A stretch of DNA of 64,000 nucleotides from Clostridium sp. Marseille-Q2269 (GCF_943736985.1 NZ_CALSFS010000008.1:81383-145382), one strand, 5' to 3'. Numbered from the stretch's first letter, positions 1-9,551 are shown. Program-made: numbers and translations. The notes: generated from the sequence alone by a model not told the origin.

Positions 1-271
1 CTTGTTCAGATACATCTGTTACCGTTAAAATCTTGTTTTTAATATCTTTTATATTGGTAGATTTATCTGCTTCTAACATAAGTGATTCCATTACATAGTT
101 ATTTAATAAATTTTTATCTGCCATACCATCTATGTACATCATAAATGCTTTTTGATTTCCTATTAGAAAATCTCTAAAAACTACATCAGAATTACCTTCT
201 AGTAATTCTTTTATGTATTGTATATTTTTATTTATATTTGTATATATATCATCTTTAACTGCTTCCTTCAT
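1..271 (-). CDS. GerA-family spore germinant receptor subunit A, N-terminal part
   Basis: Only the first 90 codons are in the window; the rest lies to the left. The residues resemble the N-terminal cytoplasmic domain of GerAA/GerKA proteins, including FRDFLIGNQKAFMMYIDG followed by a stretch like the family's D(K/E)xLLNxYVMESL. These subunits sit in the inner spore membrane and take part in germinant sensing. The ATG at 271 follows the ribosome site AAAAGGGAGTG. The gene reads on the same strand as the small membrane protein just upstream (28-bp gap), so the two may be cotranscribed. Which receptor (GerA, GerK or another) cannot be told from the fragment. Confidence 0.82.
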   Translation of the reverse strand, partial: MKEAVKDDIYTNINKNIQYIKELLEGNSDVVFRDFLIGNQKAFMMYIDGMADKNLLNNYVMESLMLEADKSTNIKDIKNKILTVTDVSEQ

Positions 272-300
272 TTTTACACTCCCTTTTAGAAATACCCTAT

Positions 301-498
301 TTAAAATAATGTCATTTGCAAAATATATAATATTAAACTTACAATTACAATAAAAATACCCATATATCTTGCTTGTTTATAGCTTTTTATCATATTGGAT
401 TTTTTAAAAGAAGGAGCATCAATAAATATGGTAATAAAGCCTTCAATTAATACTAAAATTACAAAGTACTTATCAAATATGCCTATTATTTTTTCCAT
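301..498 (-). CDS. small two-helix membrane protein upstream of gerA-type gene
   Basis: The product has 65 residues and two predicted membrane segments (about 8-26 and 46-63) joined by a short basic, polar loop. I do not recognise a named family. The ATG follows TAGGAGGATTTT, a strong ribosome site. It ends 29 bp before the germinant receptor gene on the same strand. A role in assembling or modulating the receptor would be inference from position only. Confidence 0.6.
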   Translation of the reverse strand: MEKIIGIFDKYFVILVLIEGFITIFIDAPSFKKSNMIKSYKQARYMGIFIVIVSLILYILQMTLF

Positions 499-596
499 AA
501 AATCCTCCTACAAGCCAAAAATTACTTCTAAAGTATTTTTTCCTTTACAACCTTAATTTATTCATTGAATTAAATTGTTAGTTTTATATAAAAACA

Positions 597-645
597 CTAA
601 AAAGACCATAGAAATAATTTTAAAAATATATTTCTATGGTCCTTT
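597..645 (-). terminator. terminator of the cphB-cphA-ispE run
   Basis: A hairpin with a stem of about 13-16 bp (arms around GACCATAGAAATA and TATTTCTATGGTC) lies immediately after the ispE stop, with T-runs in both directions. It separates ispE from the germination genes. Confidence 0.8.
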
Positions 646-648
646 TTA

Positions 649-1491
649 TTATATTGTTCTAGTTATGAATACTTCTTTATATTTCTCTTTCAAATTATCA
701 TAGCATGTTTGCGCCTTTAACATATCATCAAATAATCCAAATACACTTGGCCCACTTCCGCTCATCATAGTTCCTAGAGCACCCAATTCCATGAAATTGG
801 TTTTTATGGAACTTAATGTTTTATATTTTCTAAGAGTAACATTTTCTAAGACATTTTTCATATTTTTAGCTACAAAATTTAAATCATTATCTTCTATTGC
901 TTGTATTAGTTTCTTTGTATGAGGATGAGTATATATTTTTTCAATTCTTAAATTACTATACACATCTTTTGTAGACACCCCAAAATTAGGCTTAACTAGC
1001 ACTAATATTTTATCTTTAAAAGGCTTTATGGTAGTAATTTTTTCTCCTATACCTTCACAAAGGGCTGTTCCACCTTCCACACAAAAGGGTACATCCGCTC
1101 CAATATTTAAAGATATCTCTTTTAATTGTTCATTATTTATATTCGGTTTAAATATATCTCTCATTATTTTTAAAACCGTAGCTGCATCTGTGCTTCCCCC
1201 TGCCAATCCTGCAGCTACTGGTATATTTTTAATTATATTTATTTTAACTCCAGAATTTATATTATACTTATTTAAAAATAGTTCCGCTGCCTTATAAGCC
1301 AAATTTCTACTATTTTTAGGAATGTACTCCCTATCACACTCTATTATTATACCTTTTTTTATCTTCTTTATTTCTATTAAGTCATAAAGATCTATAGTCT
1401 GCATTAACATCTTTAAAAGATGATATCCATCATCCCTTTTTCCTATTACATCTAGTGACAAATTTATTTTAGCATGAGCTTTTGATAACAT
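649..1491 (-). CDS. ispE: 4-diphosphocytidyl-2-C-methyl-D-erythritol kinase
   Basis: Cytosolic GHMP kinase that phosphorylates the 2-hydroxyl of CDP-methylerythritol in the MEP isoprenoid pathway. The N-terminus MLSKAHAKINLSLDVIGKR is typical, and the glycine-rich ATP loop PVAAGLAGGSTDA lies at about 91-103; GSGPSVFGLF near the C-terminus is also conserved. I chose the ATG at 1491 because TTTTGGAGGAATAAA precedes it and gives 280 residues, the usual length. The reading frame stays open to 1566, but the extra hydrophobic residues do not belong to the family. It follows cphA by 92 bp on the same strand; B. subtilis likewise has ispE a short way after yabG-veg. ispF of the same pathway lies at 58.8 kb. 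Confidence 0.96.
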   Translation of the reverse strand: MLSKAHAKINLSLDVIGKRDDGYHLLKMLMQTIDLYDLIEIKKIKKGIIIECDREYIPKNSRNLAYKAAELFLNKYNINSGVKINIIKNIPVAAGLAGGSTDAATVLKIMRDIFKPNINNEQLKEISLNIGADVPFCVEGGTALCEGIGEKITTIKPFKDKILVLVKPNFGVSTKDVYSNLRIEKIYTHPHTKKLIQAIEDNDLNFVAKNMKNVLENVTLRKYKTLSSIKTNFMELGALGTMMSGSGPSVFGLFDDMLKAQTCYDNLKEKYKEVFITRTI

Positions 1492-1583
1492 TTTATTCCT
1501 CCAAAAAAACATAGTATAAAATACATAATACACCAAAAAAATTAAAGCTACAATCATGATATTCATAAATTGTAGCTTTAACT

Positions 1584-4205
1584 TTAAGCTAATGCTGTTT
1601 TATCTGTTGTATGTTTTCCTCTTTTTATTTTATCCTTTACAATATCTACTGCTGGTTCTAATTCTTCAAAGAACATTACAACTAAATCTCCTGGGTCAGA
1701 AAATTCTATAGCCTTTCTAAGGGCTTCTTCTTCATCTAACACTATATTTAATTGAGATTTTTTAAACCCTGATTCTACAATACCCTTTTTCAATAATTCT
1801 GCTATTTCTCCATCTTTTCTTCCCCTTTTATCTCTATCTTCTTTTATATATATATAATCAAAATTTTCTCCACATATATTACCTACTTTTAGTGTACTAC
1901 TATCAGTTCTGTCCCCTGGAACACCCACTACTCCTATTATTTTTTTATGTTTAAATTGTTTAGCTCCTTCTAACACTACTTTATATCCATCAATATTATG
2001 TCCATAATCTAATATTACAGTTGTTCCTTCCACATCATAAACATTAAATCTACCAGGGTTTTGTTCCTTGTTATTAAAGCTTTCTATTCCTTGCCTAATA
2101 GTATCTATATCTACTCCTATTCCTATTAATGCTGCTACTGACGCCATTATATTTTCTATATTATAAGTTAACTTTCCACCTAAAGTTATTGGTGCTTTAT
2201 TAATATTTATTATTTCCTCATTTTTACTTAAACTTTTTAAATGTATAGTATCTTGATCTAAATATACTACTAAATTTTTATCATCTAAATATTTAGATAT
2301 GATGGGATTATTTTTATTTTTAGTAAACAGTATAATTTTGCTTTTGATTCTATCTACAATCCCTAAACTGGCTTTATCATCCCCATTTATAACCACATAT
2401 CCATCATTTTTAACAGCTTCTCCTACCAATGATTTAACATAAGCCATATCTTCCAAAGTATTTATACCACCTAAGCCTAAATGATCCTCTGTAATATTTG
2501 TGATTATACCTACATCAGCTAAATCATAAGGTAATCCTGATCTTATTAATCCACCTCTTGCCAATTCCAATACTGCTACGTCTACATCTCTATTAGTAAG
2601 TATTGCCCTAGCGCTATAATATCCTGTAGTATCTCCCTTATTTATACATTTATTATCTACATATATACCACCAGTAGTTGTCATACCTACTTTTTTACCT
2701 AAATTTTTTAAAGTATGCCCTATTAATCTAGTAGTTGTAGTTTTTCCATTTGTTCCTGTAATAGCTATAATAGGTATGTTCCCATCATCGTTCTTAAACA
2801 TCATATCTACTATAGCCTTTCCTACATTTCTGCTTTCACCTTTATAAGGATATTGATGCATTCTTATACCAGGTGCTGCGTTTACTTCAATTATTCCTTC
2901 ATTCTTACCAAGGGGTTTTCTTATATCGTCACAACATATATCTATTCCACATATATTTAATCCTATAGCTTTAGCGGTTCTCTCACATACTTCTTTAGTT
3001 TCATCACATATTAAGTCAGTACAATCTATAGCTATTCCTCCTGTAGATAAATTAGCATTATGCCTTAATTCCAATTTATGTCCCTTAGGAAGCAAATCCC
3101 CAAGAGTATATCCCTCTTTATATATATTATCTTTAAGATCTTTATCTACTTTTATTTTTGTTAAAGGCTTCTCATGTCCATTTCCTCTTCTTTCATCTCT
3201 ATTTAACTGTCTTATTAATGCGTAAATTGTACTTTTACCATTACCTATTATGTATGGTGGAATCCTCTGCGCTGCAGCTACTACCTTTCCATCAACAACA
3301 CAAACTCTATAATCATTGCCCTTAATATATTTTTCTATCATTATATTTTGAAATTTTTTATTTATTGTGCTATACGCATTTACTAATTCTTTTTGATTTT
3401 TTATATTTACCATTACACCCTTGCCTTGATTACCAAAGCGAGGTTTTAATACTACTGGATATCCTATTCTTTCCACTTTAAATAATAAATCGATATAATT
3501 TTTTATTTTATACCCTTCAGCTACAGGTATGCACTGATCAATTAATATATTTTTAGATAAAAGTTTATCACAAGCTATATCTACAGATACAGAACTAGTA
3601 TCATTACACATAGTAGCCTCTATAAATTTGCCTTTGACCCCATATCCCAATTGAAACATACTGTCCTCTCCTATCCTCATAATGGGAATATTTCTTTTTT
3701 TAGCTTGTTCTATTATGGATGAAGTACTAGGTCCAAGTTCCTCTGACTTTAATAAACACATTAATTCTTTAACTTTGGCTTTTACATCATACTTTTTACC
3801 ATTTATTATATTATTAATTAGATTTACAGCTATCTTTCCACACTCAATAGCAGCATTTTTATATTGGTATTGATAAATTATATAATACTTTTCTCCTTCT
3901 ATTTCTCTTGCCTTGCCATAACTAACATTTATACCAATTTTATTTTGTAGTGCTATTATTAAATGTTCACATATATGAGATAAATAAGTCCCTTCGTAAA
4001 GCCTTTCTACAAATCCACCTTTTCTTCCTACACAACAGCAATGATCTTTTAATTCTGGAATATAATTAACAAGAGTCTTATTAAATCCTTTTATTTCTTT
4101 ACTAGATATATTACTATATCCTTCTAAGTCTACATCCATTCTTATGCATTTTTTGTGGGAATAAATATTTCGTCCTTCAAATACTCTTATATTTTCTATT
4201 TTCAT
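1584..4205 (-). CDS. cphA: cyanophycin synthetase
   Basis: ATP-dependent, non-ribosomal synthesis of multi-L-arginyl-poly-L-aspartate, a nitrogen-rich storage polymer. The 873 residues match the family length. The order is an N-terminal domain, an ATP-grasp domain (RFGNQGKGVMVNI at about 255-267) that adds Asp, and a C-terminal Mur-ligase-like domain (P-loop GTNGKTTTT at about 483-491; LDYGHN further on) that adds Arg. The ATG at 4205 follows AGAGGAGG; upstream in-frame codons extend the reading frame to 4238 but would place that ribosome site inside the gene. cphB ends 43 bp upstream, so synthesis and breakdown genes are linked. In clostridia cyanophycin has been tied to spore assembly, which fits the neighbours sipL and yabG. 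Confidence 0.95.
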   Translation of the reverse strand: MKIENIRVFEGRNIYSHKKCIRMDVDLEGYSNISSKEIKGFNKTLVNYIPELKDHCCCVGRKGGFVERLYEGTYLSHICEHLIIALQNKIGINVSYGKAREIEGEKYYIIYQYQYKNAAIECGKIAVNLINNIINGKKYDVKAKVKELMCLLKSEELGPSTSSIIEQAKKRNIPIMRIGEDSMFQLGYGVKGKFIEATMCNDTSSVSVDIACDKLLSKNILIDQCIPVAEGYKIKNYIDLLFKVERIGYPVVLKPRFGNQGKGVMVNIKNQKELVNAYSTINKKFQNIMIEKYIKGNDYRVCVVDGKVVAAAQRIPPYIIGNGKSTIYALIRQLNRDERRGNGHEKPLTKIKVDKDLKDNIYKEGYTLGDLLPKGHKLELRHNANLSTGGIAIDCTDLICDETKEVCERTAKAIGLNICGIDICCDDIRKPLGKNEGIIEVNAAPGIRMHQYPYKGESRNVGKAIVDMMFKNDDGNIPIIAITGTNGKTTTTRLIGHTLKNLGKKVGMTTTGGIYVDNKCINKGDTTGYYSARAILTNRDVDVAVLELARGGLIRSGLPYDLADVGIITNITEDHLGLGGINTLEDMAYVKSLVGEAVKNDGYVVINGDDKASLGIVDRIKSKIILFTKNKNNPIISKYLDDKNLVVYLDQDTIHLKSLSKNEEIININKAPITLGGKLTYNIENIMASVAALIGIGVDIDTIRQGIESFNNKEQNPGRFNVYDVEGTTVILDYGHNIDGYKVVLEGAKQFKHKKIIGVVGVPGDRTDSSTLKVGNICGENFDYIYIKEDRDKRGRKDGEIAELLKKGIVESGFKKSQLNIVLDEEEALRKAIEFSDPGDLVVMFFEELEPAVDIVKDKIKRGKHTTDKTALA

Positions 4206-4248
4206 GTTGTAACTTTTCCTCCTCTTTTCCAAAAACATATATGCTCTG

Positions 4249-5049
4249 TTATATAGGTCTTCTATAATTTAAATCAAACTTATCTCCATTTTTAAGCACA
4301 TGAAATTTAACATCAAATATAGATAATATTTCATCTGGATATTGTTCGGAAACGTTTGTACCACTTATTTCAGTTCCATCTATTATATATACTGCTCCAG
4401 ATCCAATCACCTTAAATTCTCCCTCTGGTTTCACCACAATAGCTGTATCCTCATCAATTCCTATTCCTAGCCATTGAGGATTTTCTGCAATGCCAGTTAA
4501 AAGTCTTCCTATTCTTCCTCTTTGAGCAAAGTGTTGATCTATTATTACTCCCTTTATAAGTGCTAATCCTGGTGCCATTTTTAACGTACATTTTCTTGGT
4601 GATTCATCATTTAATCCAGAAACTATCATAGTATCACTCATAACTGATGCACCTGCTGAAGTACCAACAAATATACAACCTTCTCTATAAGCTTTTTTTA
4701 ATGCACTATAAAGAGGGGTTCCACCTAATAAGCTTGTTATTCTTAATTGGTCTCCTCCAGTAAAAAATATAAGTGATGCATTTTTAATTAAACTTATGTT
4801 TCCTTCATAATGAGTATCCTTTCTATTATTTATATTTAGTACTCTTACATTTTTCACTCCAAGATTTTTAAATATATTTGTATATTCTCCACCTAATTCT
4901 TCTGGTAATTCAGATGCTACAGTAGCTATTAACAATTCTTCTTTTTCTTTATCTATTTTTTTACATACTTCTTTTAATATGTCTTTATCATGTTTTTTAT
5001 CTTCAGCTCCTCCTATAATTATGAGGTTACCTTGTATTTTTTTTGTCAA
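4249..5049 (-). CDS. cphB: cyanophycinase (peptidase S51)
   Basis: Exopeptidase that splits cyanophycin into beta-Asp-Arg dipeptides. The 266 residues include the S51 nucleophile elbow GTSAGAS (Ser near 131), FFTGGDQLR near 96-104, and a conserved DQHFAQRGRIGRL stretch. Translation starts at a TTG at 5049, preceded by AAGGAAGGGG about ten bases upstream; an ATG inside that spacer is out of frame. It is the first gene of cphB-cphA-ispE. It carries no export signal, so it acts in the cytoplasm like the synthetase. Confidence 0.94.
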   Translation of the reverse strand: MTKKIQGNLIIIGGAEDKKHDKDILKEVCKKIDKEKEELLIATVASELPEELGGEYTNIFKNLGVKNVRVLNINNRKDTHYEGNISLIKNASLIFFTGGDQLRITSLLGGTPLYSALKKAYREGCIFVGTSAGASVMSDTMIVSGLNDESPRKCTLKMAPGLALIKGVIIDQHFAQRGRIGRLLTGIAENPQWLGIGIDEDTAIVVKPEGEFKVIGSGAVYIIDGTEISGTNVSEQYPDEILSIFDVKFHVLKNGDKFDLNYRRPI

Positions 5050-5119
5050 AATACATACCCCTTCCTTTTATATATATTTTTTATTTTTTCCATATAAACT
5101 ATTTTTATGCACAAAAATA

Positions 5120-5159
5120 CTCTATATAACAATACTTATAATATTATTGTCATATAGAG
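5120..5159 (-). terminator. terminator downstream of sipL
   Basis: A long hairpin with outer arms CTCTATAT/ATATAGAG and inner arms AACAATA/TATTATTGT, followed by a T-rich stretch on both strands. It closes the sipL transcript and lies just above the cphB leader. The rest of 5160-5305 is AT-rich with no gene. Confidence 0.7.
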
Positions 5160-5305
5160 ATTTTTTATTTATATAAATTAAATATTAAATTAATTTACTG
5201 GATACCTATTACAATTTCATAAAATTAGTAGCTTTAAACATTTTACAACTTAAAATTTGTAAAAATTAAAAACTAACTGTAATATATATTTAATTTTATA
5301 TAAGA

Positions 5306-6868
5306 TTATATAATAGCTTTTCCTGGTATTATTAATTTTTGCCCAGGTTTTATAACATCAGGATTGTCTATTTCATTAATTAGCACTAAATTATCTATTG
5401 TGGTATGATATCTCTTTGCTATTTTCCAAAGAGTATCCCCTTGTTGTACCACATATATTGTTATACTAGCTTTTTTTTCTGGAATTTCTTCTTCCATAGG
5501 TTCTACATTTACTAAGAACTCTTTATGTGATATATAGTTAACTCTTGAATATACCTCTATTAAAGCTTTTACAGCTATAGTATTAGCTTCTATGCTAGCT
5601 TCTATATTCTCCAGTACAATCTTTGTCATGCATTGCATATCTATTTTAGCTCCTGGTATATCTATAGTGCAGTTGAAAGGTATATCTTCTTTTAAAGTAT
5701 AAACATACTTCTCATCATCTGTAGTCTTGTACATAACTTCTGCATTTAAAATTCCTTCCACAACTACCTTATCTTCCACTATTTTTTTATCTGTTATATA
5801 TGCCTTTCCTTCTGTCATTATTATTTCTCTTATACCAGGCATATCAGATGTTATTTCTATATTTTCTTTAACTATAGCTTCTCCTTTAGAATGACCTTGC
5901 ATAACATTTAATTCATAATCCTCTTTATTCATATCTAACATCATGTTAGGTGAATACATATCTTCTATAAGTTCTATTTCTTTTTTGTACATAACTCTTG
6001 TATTAGATTTAACAAGAGCTTCTACATCTACAATCCTACTTTCACCTAAATCATCTTCTTTAGGCTCTATATTTATTCCTTCTACGGTAAAATCCGTATA
6101 ACTTTCCATGAAGGAATTCACACCCTCTAATTCTACTTCTTTATCTATAAATACATCATCTATTATATAATAAATGTCTCTACTATCTTTAGCCCTATAC
6201 ATTAATTCAATTTTAGCAAAAGCTTCTACACTTACTTTATCATCTAGCACAGTTACTTTCTTCTTATGAATATTTAAATTGGTCTTTAATATACTTCCTA
6301 CCTCTGGTTTATCCGCTCCTATTTTTATATTGGATTTTACCAAAATCTCTCCTTTAGCTGTGCCTGCTATCTTATCAATAGATATAGGATTTCTAAGCAT
6401 TTGTATATCTTCAATTGCATTTAAATCCTTTATTATTTCAAAATTATATTTTTTATACACTGCTCCTTTTAATCTAACTATACCCTCTATAGATATTTTT
6501 CTTTCGTTAACTATTTTACAATACATATCCTCAATAACACATTCTGCTTCACATAGCATATCTTTTTCTGTGCCAGATATCTGCATATCATTTGAAAACT
6601 TATTACTATATCTAGTGTTATACAAAACTCCTTTTTCATCTTCCTTTGCAAGATATAATATGTTGTAGTCTATATATCCTTCCATATAAAGCTTATCTTG
6701 CATAACTTCCTTACTTGTTATATAAGGTTTAGCATCTAACATAAGTACTTCATAAACATCTGGATGAGTATCCGGAATAACATATTCACCCTTTATAGGG
6801 GTATTTACAAAATTTTCTCCAAGTAATTGTTCGCATTCTATATTTTCTTTAAGTAAATTCAAGTCCAT
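5306..6868 (-). CDS. sipL: SPOCS and LysM spore morphogenesis protein, SipL type
   Basis: The 520 residues hold tandem SPOCS (DUF3794) domains and a C-terminal LysM domain (about 468-517; VVQQGDTLWKIAKRY). This layout and length match Clostridioides difficile SipL, the functional counterpart of SpoVID that binds the SpoIVA basement layer and tethers the coat to the forespore. There is no signal peptide, as expected for a mother-cell cytoplasmic protein. The ATG follows GGGAGGGATAAATTAA. It sits between veg and cphB. A loose sigma-E-like minus 10 (TATACATT) lies upstream near 6900, but its spacing to a minus 35 is poor, so I do not list it as a site. Confidence 0.88.
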   Translation of the reverse strand: MDLNLLKENIECEQLLGENFVNTPIKGEYVIPDTHPDVYEVLMLDAKPYITSKEVMQDKLYMEGYIDYNILYLAKEDEKGVLYNTRYSNKFSNDMQISGTEKDMLCEAECVIEDMYCKIVNERKISIEGIVRLKGAVYKKYNFEIIKDLNAIEDIQMLRNPISIDKIAGTAKGEILVKSNIKIGADKPEVGSILKTNLNIHKKKVTVLDDKVSVEAFAKIELMYRAKDSRDIYYIIDDVFIDKEVELEGVNSFMESYTDFTVEGINIEPKEDDLGESRIVDVEALVKSNTRVMYKKEIELIEDMYSPNMMLDMNKEDYELNVMQGHSKGEAIVKENIEITSDMPGIREIIMTEGKAYITDKKIVEDKVVVEGILNAEVMYKTTDDEKYVYTLKEDIPFNCTIDIPGAKIDMQCMTKIVLENIEASIEANTIAVKALIEVYSRVNYISHKEFLVNVEPMEEEIPEKKASITIYVVQQGDTLWKIAKRYHTTIDNLVLINEIDNPDVIKPGQKLIIPGKAII

Positions 6869-6937
6869 TTAATTTATCCCTCCCATAAAACCTACTAATA
6901 ATGTATACAATAGTTTTATGGAAATTATGCATAAAAG

Positions 6938-6966
6938 AAAAAAAAATTGGTACTTATTAGTACCAA
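6938..6966 (-). terminator. veg terminator
   Basis: A compact hairpin, TTGGTACT / AGTACCAA with a four-base loop, is followed on the minus strand by nine T residues. It lies just after the veg stop and insulates sipL. Confidence 0.88.
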
Positions 6967-6971
6967 TGCAT

Positions 6972-7208
6972 TTATAATACAAAATTCAATTGAACAGTCT
7001 TTGTTAATACATCCGAATAACTATATGTCACTTTCCTTTGGGTGTCGTCTTCTAATCTTATAACAAAAATACTTGGGTAAGTTTCTTCTAGTACACCTTC
7101 ATTAACAAATGTTTTTCTTCTTCCACCATTTGCCTTTAAAGTTACCCTTTCACCAACATGGCTTTCTATGTCTCTCTTTATGTTAGCTATGACATTTCTT
7201 CTTTCCAT
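6972..7208 (-). CDS. veg: Veg family protein
   Basis: Small cytoplasmic protein of 78 residues. NVIANIKRDIESHVGERV followed by a lysine/arginine-rich turn and a beta-rich C-terminus is characteristic of Veg (DUF1021). In B. subtilis Veg is very strongly expressed and affects biofilm matrix genes and spore outgrowth; its biochemical role is uncertain. The ATG at 7208 follows AGAGGGTG; the frame is open a further 12 codons upstream, but those lie between promoter and ribosome site. Two consensus-like sigma-A promoters precede it, in keeping with the strong veg promoter known from Bacillus. Confidence 0.93.
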   Translation of the reverse strand: MERRNVIANIKRDIESHVGERVTLKANGGRRKTFVNEGVLEETYPSIFVIRLEDDTQRKVTYSYSDVLTKTVQLNFVL

Positions 7209-7235
7209 ATTTAACACCCTCTTTCTACATTTTAC

Positions 7236-7264
7236 ATTATACATTAAAATATAGAAAATGTCAA
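7236..7264 (-). promoter_or_regulatory. veg proximal sigma-A promoter
   Basis: Minus strand TTGACA (7264-7259), a 17-base spacer, and TATAAT (7241-7236). Both hexamers are perfect consensus, placing transcription start about 20 bases before the veg start codon. Confidence 0.85.
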
Positions 7265-7275
7265 ATCAACTTTAT

Positions 7276-7305
7276 ATTTTACCAATTTATTATAAGGTTT
7301 GTCAA
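7276..7305 (-). promoter_or_regulatory. veg distal sigma-A promoter
   Basis: Minus strand TTGACA (7305-7300), an 18-base spacer, and TAAAAT (7281-7276), 40 bp upstream of the first promoter in the same direction. Confidence 0.55.
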
Positions 7306-7405
7306 TATTATTTTTAATATAAATATTGTTATTTTTTTAAAAATTTCTTCTTATTCTTAATATTACCTTAAATTTATATATATATTCAGAATTTTTATAC
7401 CCTCT

Positions 7406-8308
7406 TTACACATATTCTGATTTAGGAAAGCCTTCTCTATATTTCCCTCTAGTTTGTAATCCCCCAATTCCTTTTATACCAGTAATTGTATTTTCTAGAG
7501 CATCTTGTATAGATACTATATTGCTTATGTTTGTATAAGCTATTTTTTCGCATAAAAATACTGGATCTAAACAATGTATTAAAATTCGTCCTGGAGAACT
7601 AGCATAATTAGCCCCTGCATCTAGTATAGCTTCGTAACAAGATTGACAAGCTCCAGCAAATATTATCAAATCATCATAACTTCTTTCATAATCTCTCAAA
7701 ACACTTACAGTTTTAGCAAAATATTTAGAGTTTCTATAATTATTTATATCTGTATAATTTTCTGTTTCCTTTAACACCGCATCATGACCTGTTACAACAA
7801 CTATATCAGGTTTATATAATTTAACTAAGCTTAATATCTTATCTGGTTGTTCTCGCTCTAGAATAGTCTCTCCTACAACATCTAACTGTAATTGTTTATA
7901 TACCTTAAGGCATGTATCTAAGTATTCAGAATCTCCATCTACATGAAGAATTTTACCTGGCCTTCCAAAATACATTTCTTTAGTTTTTACATTTTTACTT
8001 GACCTGTACATTTTTTCTATCTTGCCTTTCTTGTTTGAGTGCTTTCCCTTATCATCTCCTCTAAATTTTCTATCATCTAATATTTTTTTTATGGAATCAT
8101 TAACTTTACCAGTGAACACTTCCTCTTTCTTAGTCATAGTAGCTACTGACACTTCTTCTAAATCTTCATATGGGGCATCCGCTATTATTCTTACATTTAC
8201 ACCTTTTAAGGTATATATCTCTCCCTCAGATTCTTTCTTTATATCTATTATTTTAAAGGTTATATCTTTTTTATAAGATTTTCTTACAACTATGTCTCCA
8301 ATTTCCAT
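7406..8308 (-). CDS. yabG: sporulation-specific protease YabG
   Basis: Cysteine protease (family U57) that processes coat and cortex-related proteins; in C. difficile it cleaves pre-proSpoA-type and CspBA proteins. The 300 residues start MEIGDIVVRKSY and contain VVTGHDAV and IFAGACQSCYEA, a conserved core with likely active-site residues. The ATG follows AAGGTGGAG. The immediate upstream sequence carries a good match to a sigma-K promoter, which is how yabG is controlled in B. subtilis. It lies directly upstream of veg, as in Bacillus. Confidence 0.94.
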   Translation of the reverse strand: MEIGDIVVRKSYKKDITFKIIDIKKESEGEIYTLKGVNVRIIADAPYEDLEEVSVATMTKKEEVFTGKVNDSIKKILDDRKFRGDDKGKHSNKKGKIEKMYRSSKNVKTKEMYFGRPGKILHVDGDSEYLDTCLKVYKQLQLDVVGETILEREQPDKILSLVKLYKPDIVVVTGHDAVLKETENYTDINNYRNSKYFAKTVSVLRDYERSYDDLIIFAGACQSCYEAILDAGANYASSPGRILIHCLDPVFLCEKIAYTNISNIVSIQDALENTITGIKGIGGLQTRGKYREGFPKSEYV

Positions 8309-8343
8309 ATAATTAGCTCCACCTTAATAAATCAATTACTCTA

Positions 8344-8371
8344 TATACTATGACATTTATGATAAATTTGT
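8344..8371 (-). promoter_or_regulatory. sigma-K-like promoter for yabG
   Basis: Minus strand AC (8371-8370), 17 bases, then CATAGTATA (8352-8344), an exact match to the minus 10 pattern CATANNNTA. It lies about 35 bp before the yabG ATG. Pattern match only. Confidence 0.55.
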
Positions 8372-8385
8372 TAATAAAACTATTT

Positions 8386-8420
8386 AAGGCATATAAAACT
8401 ATACAAGCTTCATATGCCTT
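8386..8420 (-). terminator. putative terminator after first CotS gene
   Basis: Inverted repeat AAGGCATAT / ATATGCCTT with a loop of about 17 bases, followed on the minus strand by a loose T-rich stretch. Moderate support. Confidence 0.5.
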
Positions 8421-8430
8421 AGTATATTCA

Positions 8431-9435
8431 TTATTCTTTCTGTGAATATATTTTTTTAAATTCTTCAATAAAATTAATATATTTATCTTGTTCAGAAATC
8501 AATTCCTCCATCTTCTTGTTAAAAGTATTGGATGGCCACGTAACTTCATTATAATAATATCTATTACTTAATCTCCAAAATCTTTGTGGAAATAATAAAA
8601 ATGCAAATAAAGTCCTATATTCTTCTTGTTTTAATGGATTTATTGCTGTATAGGAATTTAATATAAGTTCTGCATATTCTATGTTCCAATCTACTCTCTT
8701 TAGAACCTTTATCATAAAGTTAGAAATATCATAGGTTTTTATTTCTCTTTTACAATAATCAAAATCTATGACATTAATGCTATTATTTTTATCTATTATT
8801 ATATTGTGATAAGTATAATCATGATGGCAAAAGCTCTTTTCTTCCTCTGTAGCCTTACATATTTCCATATAAGCAGAATCATCTAAGACTTTCATAGATC
8901 TTTTACCTAATTCTTTGTAAAATTCTATGTTTTTTATATAGGTCAAATCAAAATCTGTTTTATTATTATTCTTTCTTATCATTTCTCTCATTTTATCTAA
9001 GGATTTAATTCTTTTTCTCATTAAATTTGGCCATCTACCTAAATCAGTTTTTAGCTTACTATTTTCTGGAGGTTCATAGCCTTTTGATGCTATATGGAGA
9101 TAGGCTAAAGCCCTAGCTGCTAATATAAGATCTTCTTTATCTCTAAAATTACATTCTCTCCCTTCTATCCATTCTGATAGAGTATATATATCTTCATTTA
9201 CAAGTGCATAGGGCTCTTCATTTAAATTAAAGAAATAATTATCTACATAATTAAATCCATTTTTAACAAGATGCTCTTTAGCGCCATAAACAAATAATAA
9301 TTTTTGCACTCCATAATTAATTTTTTTTAAACATCTATCTCCCTCATTTGTTCTTAAATGATACACTCCTCTATGAGGTTTAAGTTTTTCAATTTTAATA
9401 TTAAACTGTCTTTCAATTTCAAATTCTCTCATCAT
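8431..9435 (-). CDS. CotS-family spore coat protein, kinase fold (copy 1)
   Basis: The 334 residues belong to the CotS/CotI/YsxE group of coat proteins with an aminoglycoside-phosphotransferase/choline-kinase fold. The catalytic loop HHDYTYHN is at 204-211 and the metal-binding DFDY at 224-227, so catalytic residues look intact. The substrate of clostridial members is not known. The ATG follows AGAGGTGG; MM gives two possible starts one codon apart. It is divergent from the adjacent glycosyltransferase gene (116-bp gap), a CotS/CotSA pairing like that of B. subtilis. Confidence 0.88.
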   Translation of the reverse strand: MMREFEIERQFNIKIEKLKPHRGVYHLRTNEGDRCLKKINYGVQKLLFVYGAKEHLVKNGFNYVDNYFFNLNEEPYALVNEDIYTLSEWIEGRECNFRDKEDLILAARALAYLHIASKGYEPPENSKLKTDLGRWPNLMRKRIKSLDKMREMIRKNNNKTDFDLTYIKNIEFYKELGKRSMKVLDDSAYMEICKATEEEKSFCHHDYTYHNIIIDKNNSINVIDFDYCKREIKTYDISNFMIKVLKRVDWNIEYAELILNSYTAINPLKQEEYRTLFAFLLFPQRFWRLSNRYYYNEVTWPSNTFNKKMEELISEQDKYINFIEEFKKIYSQKE

Positions 9436-9551
9436 AGTTAACCACCTCTATTAAAACTATATGTGCATTATTATATTTTTAGAAGTAATTTAACACTTTT
9501 CCATGCAAATTAATATAATGAATTATGATGAATTAAGAAAGGAAAATTTTT

